Below are positions 48,745 through 60,119 of a stretch of DNA of 64,000 nucleotides, piece after piece (the stretch's first letter is position 1; the number at the start of each line of letters is the position of its first letter). The notes under the pieces are model-generated. The model searched no databases. It had not been told where the DNA came from and saw nothing but the letters and a program-made list of their open reading frames with translations. The stretch spans positions 62,001 to 126,000 of the forward strand of contig NZ_FZOF01000009.1 in the NCBI RefSeq assembly GCF_900188405.1. Direction: 5' to 3'. Source of the DNA: Actinacidiphila glaucinigra. Lineage in GTDB: Bacteria; Actinomycetota; Actinomycetes; Streptomycetales; Streptomycetaceae. The translations under genes and the position numbers were made by a program.

Positions 48745-49287
48745 ATGAGCACGGACGAGACGCAGTCACAGGCGTTCGCCGCTGCCTACCGCGAGCACTA
48801 CTGGGCGGTCAGCCGCTACGTCGCCCGGCGGACGGCCGGGCGGCAGGCGTACGACGAGGTGGAGGAAGTGGTGGCGGAGGTGTTCGCCGTCGCCTGGCGG
48901 CGCCGCGCCGAGCACCCCTCGTACTCGCTGCCCTGGCTGTACGGCGTCGCCCGCAACTGCATGGCGAACAGCGTGCGCGGGCAGGGGCGGCGGCGCAGGC
49001 TGCTGGACCGGATCGGGAACCACGAGACGGCCCACGGCACGCACCTGGTCCCGAGCCCGGGCACCGACGCGCCCGGCTCCTGGGTGCACGAGGCGCTGGG
49101 CCGGCTCGCGGCGACCGACCAGGAGGTGCTGCGGCTCACCGCCTGGGAGGAGCTGGACGTCGGGGAGCTGGCGGTGGCCCTCGGCTGCGGGCGCTCCGCG
49201 GCCGCCATGCGCCTGCACCGGGCGCGCCGCAGACTCCGCGAGCAGATCGACCGCATGGGGATGACCGTGACCCAGGAGGGGCCATGA
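48745..49287 (+). CDS. ECF sigma factor
   Basis: A 180-residue sigma factor. Region 2: FAAAYREHYWAVSRYVARRT and YDEVEEVVAEVFAVAWRR; region 4: LGRLAATDQEVLRLTAWEELDVGELAVALGCGRSAAAMRLHRARRRLRE in order. It resembles the ECF group paired with CU044_5270-type membrane proteins. Its stop overlaps the next ATG (ATGA). Confidence 0.92.
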   Translation: MSTDETQSQAFAAAYREHYWAVSRYVARRTAGRQAYDEVEEVVAEVFAVAWRRRAEHPSYSLPWLYGVARNCMANSVRGQGRRRRLLDRIGNHETAHGTHLVPSPGTDAPGSWVHEALGRLAATDQEVLRLTAWEELDVGELAVALGCGRSAAAMRLHRARRRLREQIDRMGMTVTQEGP

Positions 49288-50321
49288 CCGACGAGCCGGA
49301 GCTGGAGCTGCTGCGCCGGGCCGATCCCGTGCCGGCCGGTGATCCGCGCTGGCGCGACCGCCCGCTGGACGCCCGGGCCGAACTCGGCCTGCGGCGGCTG
49401 CTGGCCGCCGAAGCGGCGTCCGAAGGGGCCGCCGCGTCCGCGCCCCGCCGGACCGCGCGCCGGCTGGGCGGCCTCGTCACGGGCCTGGCCGCGGTCGCGG
49501 CGGCCGTGGTGGCCGTGGTGGCCGTCCTGGTCCTCGTCCTGACCGGGACCGGCACCACCCCGGCGGTCGCCGCCCCCGTCGCGCTGCGTCCGCTGGCCGG
49601 TTCGCGGGGGGTCCCGCTGGCCGACGTGGCCGGGGCGGCGCGCGAGGCGGCGGCACGGGGCGGCGGCACGGGCACCCGCCGCGGGAGCCACGTGATGATG
49701 TGGAGCATGGGCATGGAGTCGGGCCCGGGCGCCCGCCCGCCCGTGATCCTGCCCGAGGAGCACCTCACCCGCTGGAACGCGGACGGCGGAGGCACCGAAC
49801 TGGTCGTCGCCACCGACCCGCGGCACCCCGGGAAGCCGGTGATCAGCGACTCCGGCGGCGCCCCGCGCACCGTCGCCGACGGCGCGGTGCTGCACCGCGC
49901 CGCCTACCCGCCGGGCACCCTCCCCCCGTACGGCCGGTCCGGGACCGAGCCCCCGGACTCTGCGAAGGAAATGCGGGGGTACCTGTCCCAGGTGTACGGC
50001 TGCGCCTGCGCCGACACCCCGGCACTGCTGGACGCGCTGACCTCGCTGCTCCACGACTGGACCCCGGGCCTCTCCGGCACGGCAGCCGTCGACGAGCTCC
50101 TCGCCGCCGCCCCGGGCCTGCGGCCGGCCGGCGCCGTCACCGACCGGCTGGGCAGGCCCGGCCAGGCCTACGTCCACGACGCCGACGGGCTGCGCCGCAT
50201 GATCGTCCTCGACCCCGCCGACGGACGCGTCCTCGGCATCGAGGAGACGTTCACCCGGGACCAGCCCGAGTACCGGGTGAGGGCCGGAGACGTCATGTCG
50301 TACCAGGCCTGGATGGACTGA
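49284..50321 (+). CDS. CU044_5270-type membrane protein, ECF partner
   Basis: A 345-residue protein with a cytoplasmic N-terminus (LELLRRADPVPAGDPRWRD), one transmembrane helix (LVTGLAAVAAAVVAVVAVLV, about residues 64-83) and a large extracytoplasmic domain containing YGCACADTPALLDALTSLL and VLDPADGRVLGIEETFT. This is the layout of CU044_5270 family proteins coupled to ECF genes in actinomycetes. Probably regulates the upstream sigma factor. Confidence 0.8.
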   Translation: MTDEPELELLRRADPVPAGDPRWRDRPLDARAELGLRRLLAAEAASEGAAASAPRRTARRLGGLVTGLAAVAAAVVAVVAVLVLVLTGTGTTPAVAAPVALRPLAGSRGVPLADVAGAAREAAARGGGTGTRRGSHVMMWSMGMESGPGARPPVILPEEHLTRWNADGGGTELVVATDPRHPGKPVISDSGGAPRTVADGAVLHRAAYPPGTLPPYGRSGTEPPDSAKEMRGYLSQVYGCACADTPALLDALTSLLHDWTPGLSGTAAVDELLAAAPGLRPAGAVTDRLGRPGQAYVHDADGLRRMIVLDPADGRVLGIEETFTRDQPEYRVRAGDVMSYQAWMD

Positions 50322-50336
50322 CGGCGGCCCGCCGCC

Positions 50337-51620
50337 TCAGGCGAAGCGGCTGCTGCGCACCGGACCGGACGGGGCGGCCCATTCCCGCGGCCCCCGCGGC
50401 CGGCGGCCCGCCAGCCGGGCGGCGAAGGAGCGGAAGACCTCGTCCGTGTCGGGCGGGGTCGCGCCGTCGCCCGGATCCGGGGCCGGGTCGGCGGCGAGGA
50501 CGTCGCCGGCGATGTCCCGCTCGGCACGGTCGTCGGCGGGGGACGTCCCGACGGAGCCGTCCGGGTCCTGCCGCACCTGCTCGCCCCAGAACGGGACGCA
50601 GTGCTGCGCGAGCAGGCCGCTGACGTCGGCGCAGACCGCGGGCGGCCGGGTCCAGCAGGTGGCGTGCTCGTACAGCACCTGGCCCGGGGCGCGGTCGAGG
50701 AGCCCGCGGAGCAGGGCGGGGTCGCTGTCGCCCAGGTCGTAGCCGACGACGACGGTGTCCGGGCGGTCCGGCGCGTACGGCTCGACGGGCAGTTCCAGGA
50801 CCCGGGCCGCGGCCAGGGCCATGATCCGGCTGGAGCGGTCGGGCAGCGCGCAGACCGCCCGCGGTGCGGCCCCGGCGGCCTCGATCGTCAGCCGGAGCCG
50901 GTCCAGGCCGAGGCGGCACAGGCCGGGGCTGTCCTGGAGGAAGGCCCAGCGGCCCGTCATGCCGTCGGCGAAACCGTACGGGGAGAGCGTCGCCAGCAGG
51001 CCGCCGGTCAGGACGTGGTGCCAGCCGCGCAGGTCGCGGTCGTCCAGCGGGCAGAACCCGGCCACCGCTTCGGCCCGCCCGAGCATCCGGCGCAGGCGTT
51101 CCTCGGCGGGCCGCCAGCTCTCGTCGGCCCCGGCCGGCCGGGGCAGCCGGGCGGCCGTGTCGCGGGCGAGCGCCACCTCACCGGCCACCAGGGCGTTGTG
51201 GGCCAGCAGATAGCGCTCCGGCCAGGGGGCGAGGTCCGGTTCGCGCGCGCGGAGCAGCTCCGTCGCCTCGGTGTGGCGTTCCTCACGCTCCAGTGCGGCG
51301 ACCAGCTCGACCAGGACGCGGCGGGAGCCGGGCGCCTCACGCAGCGCCGCGCGCAGTGCGGGCACCGCGAGGAAGGACGCGCCGTCCTCGACGCAGGCGT
51401 AGCCGTACGCGTACAGCTCCTGTGCGCCGCGTGGCTCCGCGGCCAGCGCGGCGGCCGCGGAGGCGAGGGCGTCGAGGCCGGAGAGCCGGGCGACACCCTG
51501 GACGAGGGGGGCGAGCCGGGCGGGGTCGGTGGTCTCCGCGTGGGCCCGCAGTTCGCGGATGGCGCCACGGGCGTCGCCGGCGTCGACCAGCCGGCGTATC
51601 GCGGTCAGTGCTTCGTTCAC
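50337..51620 (-). CDS. TPR-like protein of unknown function
   Basis: A 427-residue soluble protein. The first ~200 residues are alpha-helical repeats of TPR type (LTAIRRLVDAGDARGAIREL, YAYGYACVEDGASFLAVPAL, VLVELVAALEREERHTEATE). The second half has GWHHVLTGGLLATLSPYGF and a Rossmann-like stretch (PDTVVVGYDLGDSDPALLRG) ending in a disordered acidic tail. It is conserved in streptomycetes but unnamed. It faces the fourth ECF cassette tail to tail. Confidence 0.7.
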   Translation of the reverse strand: MNEALTAIRRLVDAGDARGAIRELRAHAETTDPARLAPLVQGVARLSGLDALASAAAALAAEPRGAQELYAYGYACVEDGASFLAVPALRAALREAPGSRRVLVELVAALEREERHTEATELLRAREPDLAPWPERYLLAHNALVAGEVALARDTAARLPRPAGADESWRPAEERLRRMLGRAEAVAGFCPLDDRDLRGWHHVLTGGLLATLSPYGFADGMTGRWAFLQDSPGLCRLGLDRLRLTIEAAGAAPRAVCALPDRSSRIMALAAARVLELPVEPYAPDRPDTVVVGYDLGDSDPALLRGLLDRAPGQVLYEHATCWTRPPAVCADVSGLLAQHCVPFWGEQVRQDPDGSVGTSPADDRAERDIAGDVLAADPAPDPGDGATPPDTDEVFRSFAARLAGRRPRGPREWAAPSGPVRSSRFA

Positions 51621-51794
51621 GGTGTCGGTCCTCCTGTGTCCGTGCAGGGCGGGGCGGCCGGGGTGTCTCCGGCTGCGGGCGGGGAGGGACCGTGCGCGAG
51701 GGGGTCCGGCGGCAGGGCCGGCACCTCGGGGCTCACCGGTGCGGGCGGCGCGCGCCCTTTCCGTGGCAGTGGCTTTCGGTCATGTGCGGGATCG

Positions 51795-52139
51795 TCACAT
51801 CCCCCGCCCGGCAGGGCAAACGATTTGCGCCGCCGGGCCGGCCGTACCGCGACCCGGCAGGTCCGGAGCCGGACAGGACCAGGCACAGGGGGTCAGCCGC
51901 AGCAGGGTGGCGTGGGTGGCGGCGAAGACCTCGTCGTCCTCGACGCGGACCGCGATGAGTTCGGAGACGGTGAGGAAGCGCCGGCGGTTCGGCTCGGTAC
52001 GGGGCTGCCGCCACCAGGCGAGCCCGTACCACTGCAGCTCCTCGGTGCCGGGGCGCAGGGGGAAGGCGTGGTCGTGGCAGCGCGGCACCCTCTCGCCGGC
52101 GGCGCGGTCGCGTTCGACGCGCAGGACGGGCAGCACCTC
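51795..52139 (-). CDS. Possible small or truncated gene
   Basis: On the minus strand one frame encodes protein-like sequence: RVERDRAAGERVPRCHDHAF, WYGLAWWRQPRTEPNRRRFL and TVSELIAVRVEDDEVFAATH. No good start codon or ribosome site precedes it; upstream the frame runs into the 193-bp tandem repeat. It may be the 3' part of a gene whose start was destroyed by the duplication. The tail after CAWS is Pro/Gly-rich and may be read-through. No family recognised. Confidence 0.4.
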   Translation of the reverse strand, partial: EVLPVLRVERDRAAGERVPRCHDHAFPLRPGTEELQWYGLAWWRQPRTEPNRRRFLTVSELIAVRVEDDEVFAATHATLLRLTPCAWSCPAPDLPGRGTAGPAAQIVCPAGRGM

Positions 52140-52495
52140 CTCCAGCGGGCCGCACGAAGCCCACGCCTCCGCCGCCACCGGCCCGACCGCGGCCGTCGCG
52201 AAGCGGCCCGCACCGGCCACCCCTCGTCCGCCAGCCACACACCGCGGGCCGAACACACCCCCACACGGCGACCCGGCGAAGGGCAGGATGGCGCGCGGCC
52301 AGGACTGCCAGGTACGCCTCGGGCAGCACCTCCTCCAGCGGGCCGCACGAAAGACGCGCCTCCGCCGCCACCGACCCGACCGCGGCCGTCGCAATGCGGC
52401 CCGCACCGGCCACCCCTCGTCCGCGAGCCACACACCGCGGGCCGAACACACCCCCCGCACGGCGACCCGGCGAAGGGCAGGGTGGCGCGCGCCCG
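52131..52495. repeat. Tandem duplication with a 193-bp unit
   Basis: CAGCACCTCCTCCAGCGGG begins at 52131 and again at 52324. The copies stay nearly identical through CCACCCCTCGTCCG and GGCGACCCGGCGAAGGGCAG. The end of the first copy (GCGGCCAGGACTGCCAGG) also matches the 3' end of the geosmin synthase gene at about 52528. The repeat has no clear gene. Confidence 0.85.
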
Positions 52496-52519
52496 GCGCC
52501 CCCTGCCCCGCCCCCGGGG

Positions 52520-54769
<2,250 letters not shown>

Positions 54770-54856
54770 TCGTTCAGCGCTACCCGGGGCCACGGGCGCT
54801 ATCCGGCATGACGGGCAACCCATACGAACGGGTGAAAACACCCCGGGGAAACATCC

Positions 54857-54886
54857 GGGGCCGGCCCGTACGCCCGGGCCGGCCCC
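54857..54886. terminator. Stem-loop between the DUF7144 gene and geoA
   Basis: GGGGCCGGCCCG and CGGGCCGGCCCC pair around a tiny loop, 16 nt after the minus-strand stop at 54902 and 88 nt before the geoA start. Confidence 0.65.
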
Positions 54887-54901
54887 GCTCGTCCGCGGAC
54901 G

Positions 54902-55327
54902 TCAGGCCCGCTTGGGGTGCTCCCCCCAGCTCCTGCACAGCGCCCAGATGACGAAGACGTCGATGGCGATGACGATGATCGCCCACACCGGCGTGTACGG
55001 CATCCACGCGAAGTTCACGATGATGTTGAACGCCGCCAGGGCGACACCGGCGACCCGGGCCCAGTCGGGGGCGTTCTGGAGCAGGGCGGCACCGACCACG
55101 ATGACCAGCACGCCGAGCACGAGGTGGATCCAGCCCCAAGCCGTCAGGTTGAACTTGAAGACGTAGTCGCCGAGCCGGACCCAGACGTCGTCCTGGGCGA
55201 TGGCCGAGATGCCCTCCAGGATCATCACGACACCGGAGACGATGAGCAGCACCCCGGCGAAGGTGGTACCCCCCGACGCCAGCCCCGAGTGAGGGCGCTC
55301 GGTGACCGGCTGTGTCTGCTGGCTCAT
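54902..55327 (-). CDS. DUF7144 family membrane protein
   Basis: A 141-residue protein with four transmembrane helices: TTFAGVLLIVSGVVMILEGI, FNLTAWGWIHLVLGVLVIVV, WARVAGVALAAFNIIVNFAW and PVWAIIVIAIDVFVIWAL. The conserved DVWVRLGDYVFKFNLTAWGW loop identifies the DUF7144 (formerly unnamed) Streptomyces family. Function unknown; several copies per genome are usual. ATG at 55327. Confidence 0.85.
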   Translation of the reverse strand: MSQQTQPVTERPHSGLASGGTTFAGVLLIVSGVVMILEGISAIAQDDVWVRLGDYVFKFNLTAWGWIHLVLGVLVIVVGAALLQNAPDWARVAGVALAAFNIIVNFAWMPYTPVWAIIVIAIDVFVIWALCRSWGEHPKRA

Positions 55328-55469
55328 GAGATGGCTCCCGTCCCTCGCTGCCCGGGCTCGCTGCCCGGACACTCCACACGGTCCGCCCGGCCGGTCGGTA
55401 CGGCCATCCGCGCTGCGCCGTCCGGGTGACCCGCGGGCGGCAAACCCCGGCAGGCGAGATCATCGGTGC

Positions 55470-56066
55470 ATGGCAACGACACTCCACCTCGCCCAGCAGC
55501 CCGAGGCCGACGCCCTGCTCTCCCGCAGCCCGCTGGCGGCCCTGGTCGGCATGCTGCTCGACCAGCAGATCCCCATGGAATGGGCCTTCTCCGGCCCCTG
55601 GACCATCGCGCAGCGCATGGGCCGCGACGACCTCGACGCCGGGGAGATCGCGGCCTTCGACCCCGAGGCCTTCTCCGAGCTGCTCTCGCAGAAGCCCGCC
55701 GTCCACCGCTACCCGGGGTCGATGGCCAAGCGGGTCCAGCAGCTGTGCCAGTACCTCGTCGAGCACTACGACGGTGACGCCGGGGCGGTCTGGCGCGACG
55801 TCTCCGACGGCCGCGAGCTGCTGGCCAGGCTCAACGAGCTGCCCGGCTTCGGGAAGCAGAAGGCGCAGATCTTCCTCGCGCTGCTGGGCAAGCAGCTCGG
55901 CGTGACGCCGGAGGGATGGCGCGAGGCGGCGGGCGCATACGGGGAGCGGGACTCCCACCGGTCGGTCGCCGACATCACCGGCCCGGAGTCGCTGGACAAG
56001 GTGCGGGCCTTCAAGCAGGAGCAGAAGCGGGCCGCCAAGGAGGCGAAGGCCGCGAAGGGCTCTTGA
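55470..56066 (+). CDS. HhH-GPD base-excision DNA repair protein
   Basis: A 198-residue protein with the HhH-GPD fold: ALVGMLLDQQIPMEWAFSGP, then the helix-hairpin-helix LNELPGFGKQKAQIFLALLG. The lysine-type catalytic residue of AlkA/Nth relatives is not evident; the hairpin has LPGFGKQK and no iron-sulfur cysteines. The C-terminus is Lys/Ala-rich (KEAKAAKGS). It likely excises damaged bases. Its stop is 2 bp from the convergent ATPase gene stop. Confidence 0.85.
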   Translation: MATTLHLAQQPEADALLSRSPLAALVGMLLDQQIPMEWAFSGPWTIAQRMGRDDLDAGEIAAFDPEAFSELLSQKPAVHRYPGSMAKRVQQLCQYLVEHYDGDAGAVWRDVSDGRELLARLNELPGFGKQKAQIFLALLGKQLGVTPEGWREAAGAYGERDSHRSVADITGPESLDKVRAFKQEQKRAAKEAKAAKGS

Positions 56067-56068
56067 CC

Positions 56069-57619
56069 CTACCGACGGCGGCGCTTGGACGTGCCGAAGA
56101 GGGACCGGGTGATCTCCCGCCCGATCTGGGTGCCGATGGAGCGGGCCAGCGACTGGAAGACCCCGCTGCCCATCACCTGCTCCACCATCCCCGTCTCCTC
56201 CTGCGGCCGCTCCCGGCGCCCGCGGCCGGCAGGGCCCGGCGGGTACGGCCGCGCGGGAGCCGCCTCGGGCCGTCCGGCCAGCCGCTCGTACGCCGACTCC
56301 CGGTCCACCGCCTGCGCGTAGCGCCCGTACAGCGGCGAGTTCCCGATCGCCGCGTCCATCGCCGCCGGATCGGCGGGGCCCATCAGCGACCGCGGTGCCC
56401 GCAGCCGCACCGCGGCGACCGGGGTGGGGGCGCCGTCCTCGTCGAGGACGGTGACCACGGCCTCGCCGGTGCCGAGCCCGGTGAGCAGTTCCTCCAGGTC
56501 GTACGGCGAGGTGGGGAAGGTGCGCACCGTCGCCTTGAGCGCCTTGGCGTCCTCCGGGGTGAAGGCGCGCAGGGCGTGCTGCACCCGGTTGCCCAACTGG
56601 CCGAGCACCTCTGAGGGCACGTCCTTCGGGGTCTGCGTCACGAAGAAGATGCCGACGCCCTTGGAGCGGATCAGCCGCACGGTCTGCGTGATGGCCTCCA
56701 GGAAGGCCTTGCTCGCCCCGGTGAAGAGCAGGTGCGCCTCGTCGAAGAAGAACACCAGCTTGGGCCGGTCCAGGTCGCCGACCTCGGGCAGTTCCTCGAA
56801 GAGGTCGGCCAGCAGCCACATGAGGAAGGTGGAGAAGAGCTGCGGCCGGTCCTGCACGGCGGGCAGCTCCAGAACGGAGACGACGCCCCGCCCGTCGCCG
56901 TCGCTGCGCAGCAGTTCGGCGGTGTCGAACTCCGGCTCGCCGAAGAAGGCCCCCGCCCCCTGTGCCTCGAAGGCCGTCAGCGAGCGCAGGATCACCCCGG
57001 CCGTCGCCGGCGGGACCCCGCCGATCCCCTTCAGCTCCGGCTTGCCCTCGTCGGAGGTGAGGAAGGTGACCACGGCCCGCAGGTCCTTGAGGTCCAGCAG
57101 TTCCAGGCCCTTGGTGTCGGCGTAGTGGAAGATCAGGCCGAGCGACTGCTCCTGCGTGGTGTTGAGCCCCAGCACCTTGGACAGCAGCACGGGACCGAAG
57201 CTCGTCACCGTGGCCCGCAGCGGGATGCCCCGGCCCATGCCGCCGAGGGCGTAGAACTCGGCGGGGCAGCCGGCCGGGCTCCAGTCCTGCCCCACCTCGG
57301 CGGCCCGCCGGGCGACGCGGTCGCCGGGCAGGCCCGGGGCGCAGATGCCGGAGACGTCGCCCTTGACGTCGGCGAGGAAGACCGGCACGCCCTGCGCGGA
57401 GAGCTGTTCCGCGACGAGTTGGAGCGTCTTGGTCTTGCCGGTGCCGGTGGCGCCCGCGACGAGGCCGTGCCGGTTGAGCACCGCCAGCGGGACGCGCACG
57501 GGCGCCCCGGGCAGTGGCCGGTCCTCCCACAGCAGGGCGCCGAGTTCGAGGGCCGGACCGGCGAAGGCGTACCCCTCGGCGATGGCCCGGGCGGCGCCGG
57601 GCGGGCTCGGCGTGGTCAT
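56069..57619 (-). CDS. HerA/DUF853-type ATPase
   Basis: A 516-residue ATPase. Walker A (VAGATGTGKTKTLQL), FLADVKGDVSGICAPG, Walker B (LVFFFDEAHLLFTGAS) and the FFVTQTPKDVPSEVLGQLGN sensor region match DUF853/HerA-like helicases (PF05872). The C-terminus is Pro/Arg-rich, ending in TSKRRRR. HerA relatives translocate DNA and work with nucleases; no NurA-type gene is adjacent. Start MTTPSPPGAA at 57619. Confidence 0.9.
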   Translation of the reverse strand: MTTPSPPGAARAIAEGYAFAGPALELGALLWEDRPLPGAPVRVPLAVLNRHGLVAGATGTGKTKTLQLVAEQLSAQGVPVFLADVKGDVSGICAPGLPGDRVARRAAEVGQDWSPAGCPAEFYALGGMGRGIPLRATVTSFGPVLLSKVLGLNTTQEQSLGLIFHYADTKGLELLDLKDLRAVVTFLTSDEGKPELKGIGGVPPATAGVILRSLTAFEAQGAGAFFGEPEFDTAELLRSDGDGRGVVSVLELPAVQDRPQLFSTFLMWLLADLFEELPEVGDLDRPKLVFFFDEAHLLFTGASKAFLEAITQTVRLIRSKGVGIFFVTQTPKDVPSEVLGQLGNRVQHALRAFTPEDAKALKATVRTFPTSPYDLEELLTGLGTGEAVVTVLDEDGAPTPVAAVRLRAPRSLMGPADPAAMDAAIGNSPLYGRYAQAVDRESAYERLAGRPEAAPARPYPPGPAGRGRRERPQEETGMVEQVMGSGVFQSLARSIGTQIGREITRSLFGTSKRRRR

Positions 57620-57716
57620 GGGCTGCTCCGCTGCTCCCGCTATCACCGTATTTGCCCACCATCGCACTCCTGCGCCGTTGCTGCGCCCGTACGCCCTTGC
57701 CCGGTAGGCTTTCCGT

Positions 57717-58013
57717 GTGATCTTCAAGCGCATCGGAAACGGGCGGCCGTACCCCGACCACGGCCGGAAAAGCACCCGTGAATGGGCGGACGTCGCCCCA
57801 CGTCCGGTACGCCTCGACCAGTTGGTCACCACCAAGGGGCAACTCGACCTGGAGACCCTCCTCGCCGAGGACTCGACCTTCTACGGGGACCTGTTCGCGC
57901 ACGTCGTGAAGTGGCGGGGCGACCTCTACCTGGAGGACGGTCTCCACCGGGCCGTGCGCGCGGCGCTGCAGCAACGCCAGGTGCTGCACGCCCGGGTGCT
58001 GGAGATGGACTGA
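57717..58013 (+). CDS. Conserved hypothetical protein (98 aa)
   Basis: GTG 57717 gives VIFKRIGNGRPYPDHGRKST..., a small soluble protein with LVTTKGQLDLETLLAEDSTFYGDLFAHVVKWRGDLYLEDG. It is widely conserved in actinomycetes near upp and the LytR-C protein and has been grouped with VapB-like antitoxins, without an adjacent toxin. Role unknown. Confidence 0.8.
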   Translation: MIFKRIGNGRPYPDHGRKSTREWADVAPRPVRLDQLVTTKGQLDLETLLAEDSTFYGDLFAHVVKWRGDLYLEDGLHRAVRAALQQRQVLHARVLEMD

Positions 58014-58145
58014 CCTCCGGAGCGCTCGGCCCGGCCCGCCTCCGCGGGGGACGCCTTCGCCCTTTCGGGTTCAACTCCCCCCCATTGGCCCCGATTGGTT
58101 GATCGTTTAGTAGGCCCGGCCGCCCGATCGCACTACGCTGCGCAC

Positions 58146-58823
58146 ATGAGCATGCTGACGCCCCCGGGCATGGGCGGAAAGTACCGGGTCACCGGGAACC
58201 AGTACCCGCGGATGCGCCGCCCCCGGAGCAAGGTGCGCATCGTCGCGGTCGTCGTGACGACCGTCGCCGTGGTCGGCCTGGCCGGCTGGGGCACGCTCCA
58301 ACTGGTCGACGTCTTCGGCGGCAAGTCCACGCCGGCGAAGGACACGGCCGCCCAGGCCGAGAACGCCGCCAAGCAGCGCACCTGCAAGGCCGCGGCCGCC
58401 CCGGGCTCCGCCTCGGCGGCACCCACCGCCTTCCCGGAACCCGGGGAGGTGACGATCAACGTCTACAACGCCACCGCCAAGGGCGGCCTGGCCAAGGACA
58501 CCGCCGACGAGTTCGCCGCGCGCGGCTTCAAGGTGGGCACCTTCGGCAACGCCGACCCCGAGTACGACCGCAAGGTGAAGGTGGCCGCGCTGCTGATCGG
58601 CGGCCACGGGCCCAAGGCCGAGGCCGCGATGAAGCTGGTCGGCGCCCAGATCAAGGGCACGACGACGCTGAAGCCCGCGGCCGCCGGCTCCAAGCGCACC
58701 ACCGGCACGGTGGACGTCATGCTCGGCAAGGGCTTCACCAAGCTCTCCGGCGACAAGGCCGTGGAGAAGGCCCTCGCCGCCCTGGCCCGCCCGAGCGCGG
58801 CGCCGAGCGCCGGAACCTGCTAG
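58146..58823 (+). CDS. LytR C-terminal domain protein
   Basis: A 225-residue membrane-anchored protein: basic N-terminus (RMRRPRSKVR), one helix (IVAVVVTTVAVVGLAGWGTL, residues 35-54), a linker, and the LytR_C domain (VTINVYNATAKGGLAKDTADEFAARGFKVGTFGNAD). This domain occurs in LytR-CpsA-Psr cell-wall ligases, but the catalytic LCP domain is absent here. Probably extracytoplasmic and cell-wall linked. Confidence 0.85.
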   Translation: MSMLTPPGMGGKYRVTGNQYPRMRRPRSKVRIVAVVVTTVAVVGLAGWGTLQLVDVFGGKSTPAKDTAAQAENAAKQRTCKAAAAPGSASAAPTAFPEPGEVTINVYNATAKGGLAKDTADEFAARGFKVGTFGNADPEYDRKVKVAALLIGGHGPKAEAAMKLVGAQIKGTTTLKPAAAGSKRTTGTVDVMLGKGFTKLSGDKAVEKALAALARPSAAPSAGTC

Positions 58824-58843
58824 CGCGGCCGCACGGCCGTACG

Positions 58844-58888
58844 ACGGAACCGGCCGCCGGGGCGTCAGGCCCCGGCGGCCGGTTCCGT
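58844..58888. terminator. Strong bidirectional stem-loop
   Basis: ACGGAACCGGCCGCCGGGGC pairs fully with GCCCCGGCGGCCGGTTCCGT-type sequence across a 4-nt loop, between convergent genes. Confidence 0.8.
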
Positions 58889-58907
58889 GCGTCGTGGGAC
58901 GGCGGCG

Positions 58908-59543
58908 TCAGCCGGCCGTGCCGTAGAGGCGGTCACCCGCGTCGCCCAGGCCCGGGACGATGTAGCCCTGCTCGTTGAGGTGGTCGTCGACCGCCGCGGT
59001 GACCACGGTGACCGGCTTGCCCGCCAGCGCGAGCTCCATCGCCTCGACGCCCTCCGGCGAGGCGAGCAGCACCACGGCCGTCACGTCGTCGGCGCCCCGC
59101 TCGATCAGCAGGTCGATCGCGGCGATCAGCGTGCCGCCGGTGGCCAGCATCGGGTCCAGGACGTAGACCTGCCGCCCCGACAGGTCCTCCGGCATCCGGG
59201 TGGCGTAGGTCTTCGCCTCCAGGGTCTCCTCGTCGCGGATCATGCCGAGGAAGCCGACCTCCGCGGTCGGCAGGAGGCGCACCAGGCCCTCCAGCATCCC
59301 GAGGCCGGCCCGCAGGATCGGCACGACCAGCGGACGCGGGTGGGACAGGCGCACGCCCGTGGTGCCCGCGACGGGCGTGCTGATGTCCACCTGCTCGGTG
59401 CGCACGTCACGGGTCGCCTCGTAGGCGAGCAGGGTGACCAGCTCGTCGGCCAGCCGACGGAAGGTCGGCGAGTCGGTGCGCTCGTCGCGCAGGGTGGTGA
59501 GTTTGTGCGCCACCAGGGGGTGGTCGACGACGTGGATCCGCAT
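58908..59543 (-). CDS. upp: Uracil phosphoribosyltransferase
   Basis: A 211-residue salvage enzyme forming UMP from uracil and PRPP. MRIHVVDHPLVAHKLTTLRD is the family start; VVPILRAGLGMLEGL, the PRPP loop VLDPMLATGGTLIAAIDLL and the uracil-binding GYIVPGLGDAGDRLYGT are all present. Length is normal. Confidence 0.97.
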   Translation of the reverse strand: MRIHVVDHPLVAHKLTTLRDERTDSPTFRRLADELVTLLAYEATRDVRTEQVDISTPVAGTTGVRLSHPRPLVVPILRAGLGMLEGLVRLLPTAEVGFLGMIRDEETLEAKTYATRMPEDLSGRQVYVLDPMLATGGTLIAAIDLLIERGADDVTAVVLLASPEGVEAMELALAGKPVTVVTAAVDDHLNEQGYIVPGLGDAGDRLYGTAG

Positions 59544-59688
59544 GTCCACGACTCTAACGTTCGGCCTGTGCCCCGGCCTGCCCGGTCCGTGCCGCCGGTC
59601 ACGCTTCGAACCACCCGAGAGGGGGAATGCGTGCACTTACGCCCGGACTGTCCCGGCCGGGCACGTGGATCCCTAGGGGTGGTGCCCC

Positions 59689-59898
59689 ATGACGGAGCGC
59701 GGCAGCGACGGCGCCGGCGCGGACGACACGGGCGAGGCCCGTACGCAGCAGGAGCGCGACGCCGAACGCCGACGGCGGCGCGCCATGTTCCTGCGCGAGC
59801 TGAACGAGGCCAAGGAGCTCCGTGACCGCGTCCAGCCACGCCGGGCACGCGCGGCACGCGCGCGCCAGCAGATGCGGATGCGAACGTTCCGCTGGTAG
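59689..59898 (+). CDS. Small conserved actinobacterial protein (69 aa)
   Basis: ATG 59689 gives a highly basic helical protein (QERDAERRRRRAMFLRELNE, RARAARARQQMRMRTFRW). Short Arg-rich proteins of this type are conserved at this place in Streptomyces. Function unknown; nucleic-acid binding is possible from its charge. Confidence 0.65.
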   Translation: MTERGSDGAGADDTGEARTQQERDAERRRRRAMFLRELNEAKELRDRVQPRRARAARARQQMRMRTFRW

Positions 59899-60119
59899 TC
59901 CCCAGGTCGGCACAATGCCGCCACCTGGCGGGCGCCGACGGGGTCCCCGCAGGCCGCCGCGCGGAAAAAAGCCGGAAGGCCTGGCACGCGGCACGCGCGG
60001 AAGACCCTTCGCAAAGCCGAGGTTTCTGCCACGATGCCGAGTGTGGGCGGGGACCTGCGCCGGAACATTCGGCCCCCGCCCGTAAGTCCGGACGGCCTGA
60101 GACCTGTGGGAGAGTCACG

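Noticed and set aside
54780..57989. A 1069-codon open frame on the minus strand across the ATPase, glycosylase and DUF7144 region
   Set aside because: It is out of frame with the clear DUF853 and DUF7144 proteins and lacks any domain; a by-product of high GC.
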